In this document: in pieces, positions 1 through 7,380 of the stretch
Layout of the letters: every line of letters starts with the position of its first letter
Position numbering within the stretch: position 1 is the first letter of the stretch
Assembly (NCBI GenBank): GCA_902578325.1
Contig: CACHCM010000007.1
Location: 1 to 36,957 of the forward strand
Origin: an uncultured Pelagibacteraceae bacterium
GTDB taxonomy: Bacteria; Pseudomonadota; Alphaproteobacteria; Pelagibacterales; Pelagibacteraceae
DNA length: 36,957 bases
Direction: 5' to 3'
Translations under genes and position numbers: made by a program
The notes under the pieces: model-generated
The model's database searches: none
Told to the model about the DNA's origin: nothing
Seen by the model: only the letters and a program-made list of their open reading frames with translations

Positions 1-556
1 TTATATCTTTTTTTGCATATATAGATCTACGGAAAGAATAAAGATTATTTTGTTTTTTTTCACTGTTTGTTAACTTTTTTTTCGTACCAAAATATGTCGA
101 AATTTTTTTTATTTTATCAAGAAAGATATTTACTGATTTTTTATCTAAAGAAATTTCATGATCTCTAAAAGTTTTTTTTTTGATATTATTAGAAAAATGT
201 TTTTCTATAATGTTTGCTCCAGACAAATATGAATATATTAATGTTTCATCACCTATAGTATGATCTGAATATCCAATTTCTAAATTAAATTTGTCTTTTA
301 AATGCTTTATTGTTCCTAAGTTGCTATCATTTGCAGGGGTTGGATAAGATGTATTGCAATGAAGAAGTGCAAGTCTCTTTTTTGTTATATAGGTTTTATC
401 TAATTTTTTTACAAAATCTACTGTCAGCTTTATGTCTTTTAAACTGCATAAACCTGTGGATACTATTAATGGTTTTTTTGTTTTAATTATTTTTTCAATA
501 ATTTGAAAATTATGCACATCTCCAGATCCAATTTTAAATATATCAATATACTTATT
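1..556 (-). pseudogene. NeuB-type nonulosonic acid synthase, 5'-truncated fragment
   Basis: This is not in the ORF track because it has no start and runs off the left edge. Translating the minus strand gives an open frame with FKIGSGDVHNF, then PLIVSTGL, LLHCNTSYPTP, EIGYSDHTIGDE and EKHFS. These are hallmarks of the NeuB TIM barrel, which condenses phosphoenolpyruvate with an N-acetyl hexosamine to make sialic, legionaminic or pseudaminic acid. The frame reaches RRSIYAKKDI, the usual entry to the C-terminal SAF domain, which lies outside the window. About the first 110 residues expected for the family are missing. Upstream of the NKYIDIFKIG segment the frame becomes unrelated sequence and meets a stop near position 597, inside a glycosyltransferase gene on the other strand. 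No alternative start restores the N-terminus. Seen: family motifs and the break. Inferred: an inactive remnant from a deletion or rearrangement, or an assembly join. Confidence 0.85.
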
Positions 557-1861
557 AAAGCAATTAAAAGTGTTTTTGATCAATCTTTTAAAGAATTAGA
601 ATTAATAGTAATTGACGATGGATCTTCTGATATTTCAGGTGAAATAATTAAAAAATATAAAAAAAGAAAAAATTTTAAAGTTATTTATAACAAAATTTCT
701 AAAGGTTTGATCAAGTCTTCAAATATTGCAATAAAAGCAGCAAGGGGAGAATATGTAATAAGGTTAGACGCTGATGATTATCTAGATCCAAATGCCTTGT
801 CAGTGCTTTATAATGCCATTAATAAAGATGAAAACATTGCGCTTGTTTATTCTGATTATTACTTAATTGATAGAAAGAACAATATTTTATCACTAGAAAA
901 ACAGCTATTGAGAGTGAATAAAAGTTTAAATCATTTACCAGTCCTTGCAGCCTGCTGTTTAATCAAAAAAAATGCATTATTTTCAGTTAACTTGTATGAT
1001 GAAAATTTTACTAGACAAGATGGGTATGATATTTGGTATAAATTATTGAATAACTTTCAATTTAAACATGTGTCTTTACCTCTGTTTTATTATAGAAGAC
1101 ACGAACAAAACTTAACATCAGATAAATCTAAACTATATAAAACAAGAACTAAAATATTAAATAAATTTTCAAATTTAAGAAAAATAAAAAATAAACTTAA
1201 AATAATCTGCGTAATTCCTGTAAGGGGTAAAAATATTGATTTAAACTGTACTTCACTAGACCTGTTTAATGGCAAACCATTAATATTCCATACAATTAAT
1301 GAAGCTATTAAAGTTAAAGAATTTAAAAAAATTATTGTAACTACACCAGATATTAATTTGATTAAAAAATTGAAAATAAAATATAAAAATAAAATTTTTA
1401 TTCAAAAGAGAAAAGAAATGTTGTCTTCAATAAATTTGGATTATAAACCTGCAGTAATTGAAGCTATAAATAAATTTGAGAAAGTAAATCCAGATTTAAT
1501 TGCAATATTAACTATAGAAAATCCATTGAGGAAGAAATATTATATAGAGCAAGCAATAAGTAATTTAATTGTTCATAAAAGTGATTTAGTAATTGGAACG
1601 GTTCCTGATTTTGAAAATAATTACTATAAGTATACCTCAAAAGGAATAAAACCTGTTACAAATCAAAAAAATAGAAAATTAAAACTTGAAAAAAATATAA
1701 TTCATAAAGATGTAGGAGCTTTTTCGATTATGAAATATTCTTCATATGTGAGTAACAGATTAAACAAAATTACTAATATCGTCATGAATACTGATGACTC
1801 ATTTATTATAAATAATAAGTCAGATCTTTCGGTTTTAAATAAGATCTCAAAAAAAAAATGA
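503..1861 (+). CDS. GT2 glycosyltransferase fused to NeuA-like cytidylyltransferase, chimeric N-terminus
   Basis: Two domains. Residues about 16-215 are a family 2 glycosyltransferase with VIDDGSSD (36-43), RLDADDYLD (88-96, the metal-binding DxD) and YRRHEQN at its end. Residues about 233-450 resemble CMP-sialate cytidylyltransferases (NeuA): CVIPVRG, NGKPLIFHTI, KKIIVTTPD and a diverged NPLR. The NeuA RGGSK signature is not intact (RGKNID), so activity is uncertain. The start is suspect: the track begins at a TTG, with an ATG at 512, but residues 1-15 are simply the antisense of the neuB fragment. The usual GT2 opening (xSIIIPxYN) is missing and homology begins at ILIKAIKSV. The stop overlaps the next gene's start (ATGA) directly after an A10 run. 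A NeuA-like half beside a neuB relic fits a former nonulosonic acid locus. Confidence 0.8.
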   Translation: MKIMHISRSNFKYINILIKAIKSVFDQSFKELELIVIDDGSSDISGEIIKKYKKRKNFKVIYNKISKGLIKSSNIAIKAARGEYVIRLDADDYLDPNALSVLYNAINKDENIALVYSDYYLIDRKNNILSLEKQLLRVNKSLNHLPVLAACCLIKKNALFSVNLYDENFTRQDGYDIWYKLLNNFQFKHVSLPLFYYRRHEQNLTSDKSKLYKTRTKILNKFSNLRKIKNKLKIICVIPVRGKNIDLNCTSLDLFNGKPLIFHTINEAIKVKEFKKIIVTTPDINLIKKLKIKYKNKIFIQKRKEMLSSINLDYKPAVIEAINKFEKVNPDLIAILTIENPLRKKYYIEQAISNLIVHKSDLVIGTVPDFENNYYKYTSKGIKPVTNQKNRKLKLEKNIIHKDVGAFSIMKYSSYVSNRLNKITNIVMNTDDSFIINNKSDLSVLNKISKKK

Positions 1862-2835
1862 GAATTTTAATTACAGGCTCTGCTGGATTTATAGGTTTTC
1901 ACTTGTCAGAGTTTTTGTTAAAAAAAGGACTTAAAGTTATTGGAATAGACACTTTAAATAATTATTATGACATAAGTTTTAAACTTAGAAGACTTAAAAT
2001 ATTAAAAAAGTATAAAAACTTTAAATTTAATAAACTAGATATTAGTAACAAAAAAAAAATTGATAATTTTTTCAATAAAAATAAAATTGATATAATTGTA
2101 AATTTAGCTGCATATGCAGGGGTTCAATATTCTCTTCAAAATCCTGATATATATTTTAAAACTAACGAGATTGGTTTTTATAACATTTTAGAAAATGCAA
2201 AAAGAAAAAATATAAAGAGAGTTTTATTTGCTTCTTCTTCTTCAGTTGCTGGTGATCTTAAAAAAAAGTTATTTTCTGAGTTGGATTTTACCGATTCTCC
2301 CATTTCACTTTACGGAGCTACAAAAAAAAATAATGAAATTCTAGCTCATTTTTATGCAATAAATTATAAAATTAAAATTATAGGCATACGTTTTTTCACT
2401 GTTTATGGTCCATTGGGCAGACCAGATTTATCGATATTTAAATTTGCAAATTCAATCCAAAAAGGAAGTCCAATCACAGTAAATAATTTTGGGAATCATT
2501 ACAGGGATTTTACTTTTGTAGATGATGCAATTAAATGTGTATTTAAGCTTTTGAAAATAAAACAATTTCATAAAATTGATAGAAAAAAAAACAAATATTT
2601 CCAAATTTTTAACCTTGGTGGAGGAAAAAAAATTAAGATAACAAAACTTATAAATATTTTAGAAAAGCTTTTAAATAAAAAAGCTAAAATAGTTTTAGGC
2701 CCTTTAAAAAAAGGTGATATTATATCATCTCAATCCGATATCAAAAAATTAAAAAGAAATATTAAATATTTCCCAAACACATCTTTTGAAAAAGGTTTAA
2801 AAAAATTTGTAAATTGGTTTGTAAATGATTTTTGA
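1858..2835 (+). CDS. NAD-dependent UDP-glucuronate 4-epimerase-like SDR
   Basis: An extended short-chain dehydrogenase of 325 residues. The Rossmann motif GSAGFIG sits at the N-terminus, followed by DTLNNYYD, NLAAYAGVQYSLQNP, ASSSSV, SLYGATKK (the catalytic YxxxK) and RFFTVYGPLGRPDLS. The last segment is typical of UDP-glucuronate/UDP-glucose C4 epimerases of the CapI/GalE group. The expected reaction is UDP-GlcA to UDP-GalA or a similar epimerisation in the cytoplasm, supplying a donor for surface glycan. The start ATG overlaps the TGA of the upstream fusion gene, suggesting translational coupling. The gene ends tail to tail with the DUF4910 gene with a two-base gap. One small oddity is SSVAGD where relatives usually carry SSVYGN. 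The substrate is inferred; the family is certain. Confidence 0.88.
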   Translation: MRILITGSAGFIGFHLSEFLLKKGLKVIGIDTLNNYYDISFKLRRLKILKKYKNFKFNKLDISNKKKIDNFFNKNKIDIIVNLAAYAGVQYSLQNPDIYFKTNEIGFYNILENAKRKNIKRVLFASSSSVAGDLKKKLFSELDFTDSPISLYGATKKNNEILAHFYAINYKIKIIGIRFFTVYGPLGRPDLSIFKFANSIQKGSPITVNNFGNHYRDFTFVDDAIKCVFKLLKIKQFHKIDRKKNKYFQIFNLGGGKKIKITKLINILEKLLNKKAKIVLGPLKKGDIISSQSDIKKLKRNIKYFPNTSFEKGLKKFVNWFVNDF

Positions 2836-2837
2836 AA

Positions 2838-4196
2838 TTAATTAGAAAGTTTTATCAACTTATTTTTTTCTAACAACTTGGCAATTGTAAATACTTTTTT
2901 GGATTTACTTTTAATTATATTTGCAATACTCGATATAGTATTGCCATCACCATAATAAAGTAAGTTAAACATTATAAATTCATCATTTGTTAAGAAATTT
3001 TTAGAAACATTTCTGTATAAATTTCTTTTTGATAAAAAAGGTTCGCATTTTGTTTGGCTAAATACCTTTATTCTATTATATTTTGAATTAATTAATTTTG
3101 TAATTTTTAATTTATTATCTACTTTTTTTTTTAAAAATTTATTTTTTTCATAGTTAATTAAATTTATTATTTTAATCAAAAAGTTAAAAGACTCTGTTAG
3201 CAATTTCGGATTTGTTATTTGTAAGTTATCCATGGAATTATGATATTCTTTATAATTTCCAAATTTTGTTCTTGTTAAAGTTACTACAGGCAAATTAACT
3301 CCAGGAAAATTATATTGTCTTTCATCTGAGCCACATTTTTGAAATTTGTAAACTTTAATTTTTTTTTTGGTTTTTAAAATTTTTTTTGCAATATTATCCG
3401 AATAGCTATTTGCATATTTTGATGAAATCATTGAAAAATTTCCCTTGTCACCAAAGCAGGTTATGTGGAATCCAGCTCTGAAATTTTTTTTCAGAGTTTT
3501 TAAGTTTTTATTTATGTAAGTAATTGCTCCAATAGTTTCAGGAAGAAATAAAATTCTTAAAGTAAAAAAATTATTTAAATTAGAAAAATATTTTGCCAAA
3601 TATGCTAAAATTACAGGTGCGCACAATTCATTATTAACCAGTGATGGATGGCAAATGTTTGTACTAAGAATTATTTCTTTTTTAGATTTACCTTTAATTA
3701 AAATTTCACCTATAGATAGGCTTCCTTTTTTATTAAAGGATGAGTCAATATAAACCTTGTAGGATTTAAATTTATCAAGCTTTATTCTATCATTATGATT
3801 TAAGCAAAAACCCCATCTTTTTTTATAATATGAAGTTATATAGGGAATAGATTTAGGTTTACTTTTTATTGAATAAAGATGTTCATTTAATTCCTTAAAA
3901 CTAATTTCTTTATTTATTGGTTCTGAATATGAAACTAAGTGTAGATTATTTTTTTTAAAATCAACTATTTTTTCTCCATCACATTTAATAAAAGCATCTT
4001 TGACATTCCATTCTGGAGGTATTGTCCAGTCAAATACTTTTTTGCCCGACTTGAACTCTAATATTTTCATTTTTCCAGATATCTTACCTAAAATTTTGAG
4101 AGACGCTCTATTTCCATTGCCTGTTAAGCTCCTATTTATTGGAAAAAGTTTCTTGATTGATTTATAGATTTTCTCACCTACATTGAGATTGTTCAT
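2838..4196 (-). CDS. DUF4910/M28-like aminopeptidase-domain protein with C-terminal winged helix
   Basis: A 452-residue protein of the family often found in polysaccharide loci and annotated DUF4910 or polysaccharide biosynthesis aminopeptidase-like. Visible motifs are the N-terminal FPINRSLTGNGNR, WTIPPEWNVKDAF, SIPYITSYYKKRWGFCL, then probable metal ligands in ICHPSLVNNEL, LPETIGAI, GSDERQYNFPG and YHNSMDN, arranged as in M28 zinc peptidases. A small winged-helix-like module closes the protein (NTISSIANIIKSKSKKVFTI). The true substrate is not established for the family; hydrolysis of an amide on a glycan intermediate is a guess. It is transcribed alone, divergently from the FkbH operon across a 130-base gap that holds a 20-base palindrome. 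Family assignment is confident; function is not. Confidence 0.85.
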   Translation of the reverse strand: MNNLNVGEKIYKSIKKLFPINRSLTGNGNRASLKILGKISGKMKILEFKSGKKVFDWTIPPEWNVKDAFIKCDGEKIVDFKKNNLHLVSYSEPINKEISFKELNEHLYSIKSKPKSIPYITSYYKKRWGFCLNHNDRIKLDKFKSYKVYIDSSFNKKGSLSIGEILIKGKSKKEIILSTNICHPSLVNNELCAPVILAYLAKYFSNLNNFFTLRILFLPETIGAITYINKNLKTLKKNFRAGFHITCFGDKGNFSMISSKYANSYSDNIAKKILKTKKKIKVYKFQKCGSDERQYNFPGVNLPVVTLTRTKFGNYKEYHNSMDNLQITNPKLLTESFNFLIKIINLINYEKNKFLKKKVDNKLKITKLINSKYNRIKVFSQTKCEPFLSKRNLYRNVSKNFLTNDEFIMFNLLYYGDGNTISSIANIIKSKSKKVFTIAKLLEKNKLIKLSN

Positions 4197-4272
4197 AATA
4201 TTTTTTTATTTTATCTATTCAAACAGTTTAATTTTAAAATTTAATCGATAAACTTATTTATTATTTAAGTTT

Positions 4273-4301
4273 TTGATATTACAATTATTTCTATATATAT
4301 A
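4273..4301 (+). promoter_or_regulatory. Probable sigma70-type promoter of the FkbH operon
   Basis: TTGATA at 4273-4278, a 17-base spacer, then TATATA at 4296-4301, placing the transcript start about 20 bases before the FkbH ATG at 4327. It lies in the divergent gap with the DUF4910 gene. In DNA this AT-rich, chance matches are frequent, so support is moderate. The -10 lies inside a perfect palindrome. Confidence 0.45.
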
Positions 4302-4306
4302 GAAAT
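4287..4306. promoter_or_regulatory. Perfect 20-bp palindrome overlapping the -10, possible operator
   Basis: ATTTCTATAT followed by its exact reverse complement ATATAGAAAT. It overlaps the -10 of the plus-strand promoter between divergent genes, which is where a dimeric repressor would bind. It could also be a chance product of AT-rich sequence; only the outer ATTTC/GAAAT arms carry G or C. Confidence 0.35.
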
Positions 4307-4326
4307 TTCAATAAATTACTAATTTA

Positions 4327-5994
4327 ATGAATAAAAAAATAGAAAATTTAATAGTATCAAATTTATTTTTAAATCGACAAAGTCATTCTTGGAATAAATT
4401 AAAAAATAAACATAATCTTACTTTTCTTGAGATGGGCGAGTTCCACGCGCTTGCAAGTAAAGTTAAAAGTACTAGCACTATAAATATTATATTATTTTTA
4501 CAAGAAATGACTAATAACAAAGGTTCTTTAAAAATAAATAATATAAAAAATTTATCTAAATTGATTGAAGTTGTATGCTCTAAAACTGAAAAAGAAGTTG
4601 TCGTTTCATTTTCTAGCTGGAAAAGTGTTTCTAGTATTAATTATGCCCAAGATAAATCTCAAGAGATTATTAACGTTTCGAGTTTCATTAAATTATTACG
4701 TAAAATTCAAAAAAAATCTAAAAATTTATATCTATTAAATTTAGACACTTTTTTTGCAGAAAAGGGATTTGAAAAATGTTTTAGCAATCGAGATTATTAT
4801 TTATTTTCTTCAAAAGTATCTTCACTAGGACTAGAAATTTTAATAAATAAAATTAATGAGATATATTTAAAAAGTATTTTACCTCAATCTAAGGTACTGG
4901 TATTAGATTGTGATAATACTCTTTGGGGTGGCGTATTAGGTGAGGATGGTTTTAACAATATAAAAATAGGTCAAGATGGAATTGGAAAAGTTTATAAAGC
5001 ATTTCAAAATGAAATTTTAAATTTATCAAAAAAAGGAATGTTATTAACTGTTTCTAGCAAAAATAATTATGAAGATGTAGTAGAAGTTTTTGAGAAACAT
5101 AAAATGATGACTATAAAAAAAAAAGATATAATTTCTTTTAAAGTAAATTGGCAAGAAAAATACAAAAATATAATAGAAATTTCTAAAGAACTCAATCTTG
5201 GTTTAACTAGTTTTATCTTCTGGGATGATAATAAATTGGAAAGAGAAAAAATGAAGAAATTTCTTCCAGAAGTAAATACTATTGATGTTCATGATGATAT
5301 TAGTAATTGGCCAGAACAACTAAAAAATAATATTCATACTTCTAAATTTAATACAACTAAAGAAGATTTGAAAAAAAATAAACAATACAAGATGGCGGGA
5401 AAGTTTGTACAAAATAAAAAAGATATAAGATCTGAAGATGAAGAAATAAATTTTTTAAAATCTATAAAATTAAATCCTAAGATACTAAAAATAGAAAATA
5501 GTTTGATTTCAAGAGCTTCACAAATGTCTCAAAAAACTAATCAATTTAATTTTAGAACAATTAGGTATTCTGAAACAAATTTGAAAAGAATAATAAAGGA
5601 TAAAAATTTTGAATGTAGACTGGTAAATCTTAAAGATCTTTATGGTGATCATGGAATAATCGCAATGTTCATTCTTAGAAAACTAAACAAAGATTACTGT
5701 TTTATTGATACAATGCTAATGAGTTGTAGGGTTTTGGGTAGGTTTTTAGATGTATGGATCTTTAATGAATGTAGAAAGCTAGCAAAAAAAAAAAACTATA
5801 AATTTATTATTTCTGAATTTATAAAAACTGAAAAAAATAAAACTTTTGAAAAATCGTTAGAATTAAATGGCTTTAAACAGATAGATCAAAAATATTTAGA
5901 AAAAATAAAAGTGTCTTATAAATCAAAAAATAAATTATTTGCGACTGAGGTTAATAAATATCAAATTAAACAAAATAAAATATTTGACATTTAA
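4327..5994 (+). CDS. FkbH-like HAD-IIIC protein with C-terminal GNAT-like region
   Basis: A 555-residue FkbH-family protein. The N-terminal ~190 residues match the non-catalytic extension of long FkbH proteins. The HAD-IIIC core begins with VLVLDCDNTLWGGVLGEDG (catalytic Asp pair near 194-196), followed by LLTVSSKN, KVNWQEKYKNI and FIFWDDN. The last ~130 residues (YGDHGIIAMFIL, CRVLGRFLDVWI) match the acyltransferase-like C-terminal part. Studied FkbH enzymes take 1,3-bisphosphoglycerate, dephosphorylate it and load a glyceryl unit onto an acyl carrier protein. An ACP gene follows two bases after the stop, which strongly supports this role. Glyceryl transfer to a sugar amine or hydroxyl in a glycan is inferred. 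It is the first gene of the 4327-9866 run. Confidence 0.9.
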   Translation: MNKKIENLIVSNLFLNRQSHSWNKLKNKHNLTFLEMGEFHALASKVKSTSTINIILFLQEMTNNKGSLKINNIKNLSKLIEVVCSKTEKEVVVSFSSWKSVSSINYAQDKSQEIINVSSFIKLLRKIQKKSKNLYLLNLDTFFAEKGFEKCFSNRDYYLFSSKVSSLGLEILINKINEIYLKSILPQSKVLVLDCDNTLWGGVLGEDGFNNIKIGQDGIGKVYKAFQNEILNLSKKGMLLTVSSKNNYEDVVEVFEKHKMMTIKKKDIISFKVNWQEKYKNIIEISKELNLGLTSFIFWDDNKLEREKMKKFLPEVNTIDVHDDISNWPEQLKNNIHTSKFNTTKEDLKKNKQYKMAGKFVQNKKDIRSEDEEINFLKSIKLNPKILKIENSLISRASQMSQKTNQFNFRTIRYSETNLKRIIKDKNFECRLVNLKDLYGDHGIIAMFILRKLNKDYCFIDTMLMSCRVLGRFLDVWIFNECRKLAKKKNYKFIISEFIKTEKNKTFEKSLELNGFKQIDQKYLEKIKVSYKSKNKLFATEVNKYQIKQNKIFDI

Positions 5995-5996
5995 TT

Positions 5997-6230
5997 ATGA
6001 GAAAAAAAATATACAAAATTCTAGAAAAAGTAGACAAAAGAATTAAAATAAAAAATTATAATTTAGATTCTCAAGTAGGAGATATTAAATATTGGGATTC
6101 TTTATCTCATCTAAATTTTTTAATGAGCTTGGAAGAAAAATTTCAAATTAGATTTTCAACATTTGAGATGACTAATATAAAATCAATATCAGACGTAGAA
6201 AAATCTTTGAATAAAAGAAAAATTAAATAA
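5997..6230 (+). CDS. Acyl carrier protein
   Basis: A 77-residue ACP. The phosphopantetheine attachment serine is S35 in YWDSLSHLNFLMSLEEKF, matching the D-S-L motif and helix II of acyl carrier proteins. FEMTNIKSISDV matches the helix III region. The charge is more basic than in classical ACPs, as expected for this Lys-rich genome. It sits two bases after the FkbH-like gene and directly against the AAC(3)-like gene, so it probably carries the glyceryl or other acyl group these two enzymes handle. It is not the fatty-acid ACP by context. A stand-alone phosphopantetheinyl transferase is not present in the window. Confidence 0.9.
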   Translation: MRKKIYKILEKVDKRIKIKNYNLDSQVGDIKYWDSLSHLNFLMSLEEKFQIRFSTFEMTNIKSISDVEKSLNKRKIK

Positions 6231-6992
6231 ATGATTTCTCCTGATTTAAAAAAATCGCTTTTGAAATTAGGTTTAGAAAAAACAGATGTCGTTATGATTC
6301 ATGGTGATGCGATCGTATCTACTCAATTAAAATTAAAAAATTCTAGAGATAATTTTCTAAATTCTTATTTAGATATGCTAATTGATTTTTTTTGTCCAAA
6401 AGGAACACTAATTATACCATCTTTCACATATAATATGACCACAAATAAAATTTTTGATAAATACAAAACGCCTAGCAAAATAGGAATGTTCAGCGAAGCA
6501 TTTAGAAAAAAAAAAAACGTAATAAGGTCAAATCATCCAATATTTAGTGTGTGCAGTATTGGTAAGCACTCAAAACAAATTACAAGTTATGACTTGAGCG
6601 ATTGTTTTGGAAAAAATAGTTTTTTTGATATTTTTACAAAGCTTAATGGAAAAATTATTTGCATGGGGTGTCCACTTGAGGCAATTACTTACTTTCATTA
6701 TATTGAGCAAAAATATAAAGTTCATTATCGTTACAATAAAATATTTTCTTGCACTTATAGGGAGAAATTCAAAAAAAAAAAAATTCAAATTTCATATTAT
6801 GTGAGGGATTTGAATAAAAATGCTTCTCTAGATTTAAAATTTTTAAGACCAAAAATCAAAAATTTAATAAAAGTATCAAATTTTGGTAGATTCGAATTTA
6901 CATCTATTGAATCTAAAAAATTATTAAAAAAAAGTAAAACTTTATTAAAACAATACCCAGATATATTTGTAGGAGAAAAGCATGCAATTTAA
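6231..6992 (+). CDS. AAC(3)-family N-acyltransferase-like protein
   Basis: A 253-residue protein of the aminoglycoside 3-N-acetyltransferase fold: VVMIHGDAIV near the N-terminus, GTLIIPSFTYNMT, SNHPIFSVCSIGKHS, GKIICMGCPLEAITYFHYIEQ and VHYRY. In glycan loci this family is thought to acylate amino sugars rather than confer resistance. Starting immediately after the ACP stop and overlapping the VOC gene by 11 bases, it is the best candidate for moving the ACP-bound acyl group onto a sugar amine. The donor and acceptor are inferred; family membership rests on the motif order. Confidence 0.85.
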   Translation: MISPDLKKSLLKLGLEKTDVVMIHGDAIVSTQLKLKNSRDNFLNSYLDMLIDFFCPKGTLIIPSFTYNMTTNKIFDKYKTPSKIGMFSEAFRKKKNVIRSNHPIFSVCSIGKHSKQITSYDLSDCFGKNSFFDIFTKLNGKIICMGCPLEAITYFHYIEQKYKVHYRYNKIFSCTYREKFKKKKIQISYYVRDLNKNASLDLKFLRPKIKNLIKVSNFGRFEFTSIESKKLLKKSKTLLKQYPDIFVGEKHAI

Positions 6993-7380
6993 TCATATAG
7001 GAATTTTTGTTAACAAAATAAATGAAGGAATTACTGAATTAAAAAAATTTATTAGAATAAAAAAAAAAAGCAAGATTATAAAAGACAAAAATTTAAAAGT
7101 TAAAGTAATTTTTATTATCGATCATGATGATATTTGTTATGAATTAGTTGAACCTTTTGGAAAAAATAATCCAGTCAGTAAAACTTTAGAAAAAAAGGTA
7201 AATATTCTTAATCACCTTGCTTATGAATCAAAAAATTTTAAAAAAGATTTAAATAACTTAACTAAGAGAGGATTTAGAATTATTACAAAACCTGTCAAAG
7301 CAAAGGCTTTTAATAATAGAAAAGTTACTTTTTTAATTAATAATCTAAATTTAATAATTGAGTTAATTGAAAGTGATTAA
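6982..7380 (+). CDS. VOC/glyoxalase-superfamily protein
   Basis: A 132-residue protein beginning FNHIGIFV, the first strand of vicinal-oxygen-chelate proteins, with YELVEPFG in the middle, LNHLAYES starting the second module and NLIIELIE at the end. These are the usual metal-ligand positions (His, Glu, His, Glu) of methylmalonyl-CoA epimerase-like members, and all four appear present. VOC proteins of this type recur in FkbH/ACP clusters, where they may act on the acyl chain, but the reaction here is unknown. It overlaps the AAC(3) gene by 11 bases and the next gene by up to 14. Confidence 0.8.
   Translation: MQFNHIGIFVNKINEGITELKKFIRIKKKSKIIKDKNLKVKVIFIIDHDDICYELVEPFGKNNPVSKTLEKKVNILNHLAYESKNFKKDLNNLTKRGFRIITKPVKAKAFNNRKVTFLINNLNLIIELIESD

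Noticed and set aside
1090-1275. 61-aa minus-strand ORF
   Set aside because: Antisense of the GT2 fusion gene; no motif, low-complexity Leu/Phe/Ser composition.
6570-6804. Plus- and minus-strand ORFs of 65 and 72 aa inside the AAC(3)-like gene
   Set aside because: Alternate-frame shadows of a gene with clear family motifs.
6231-6992. Aminoglycoside resistance gene
   Set aside because: AAC(3) fold, but the ACP/FkbH context points to glycan acylation, not drug resistance.
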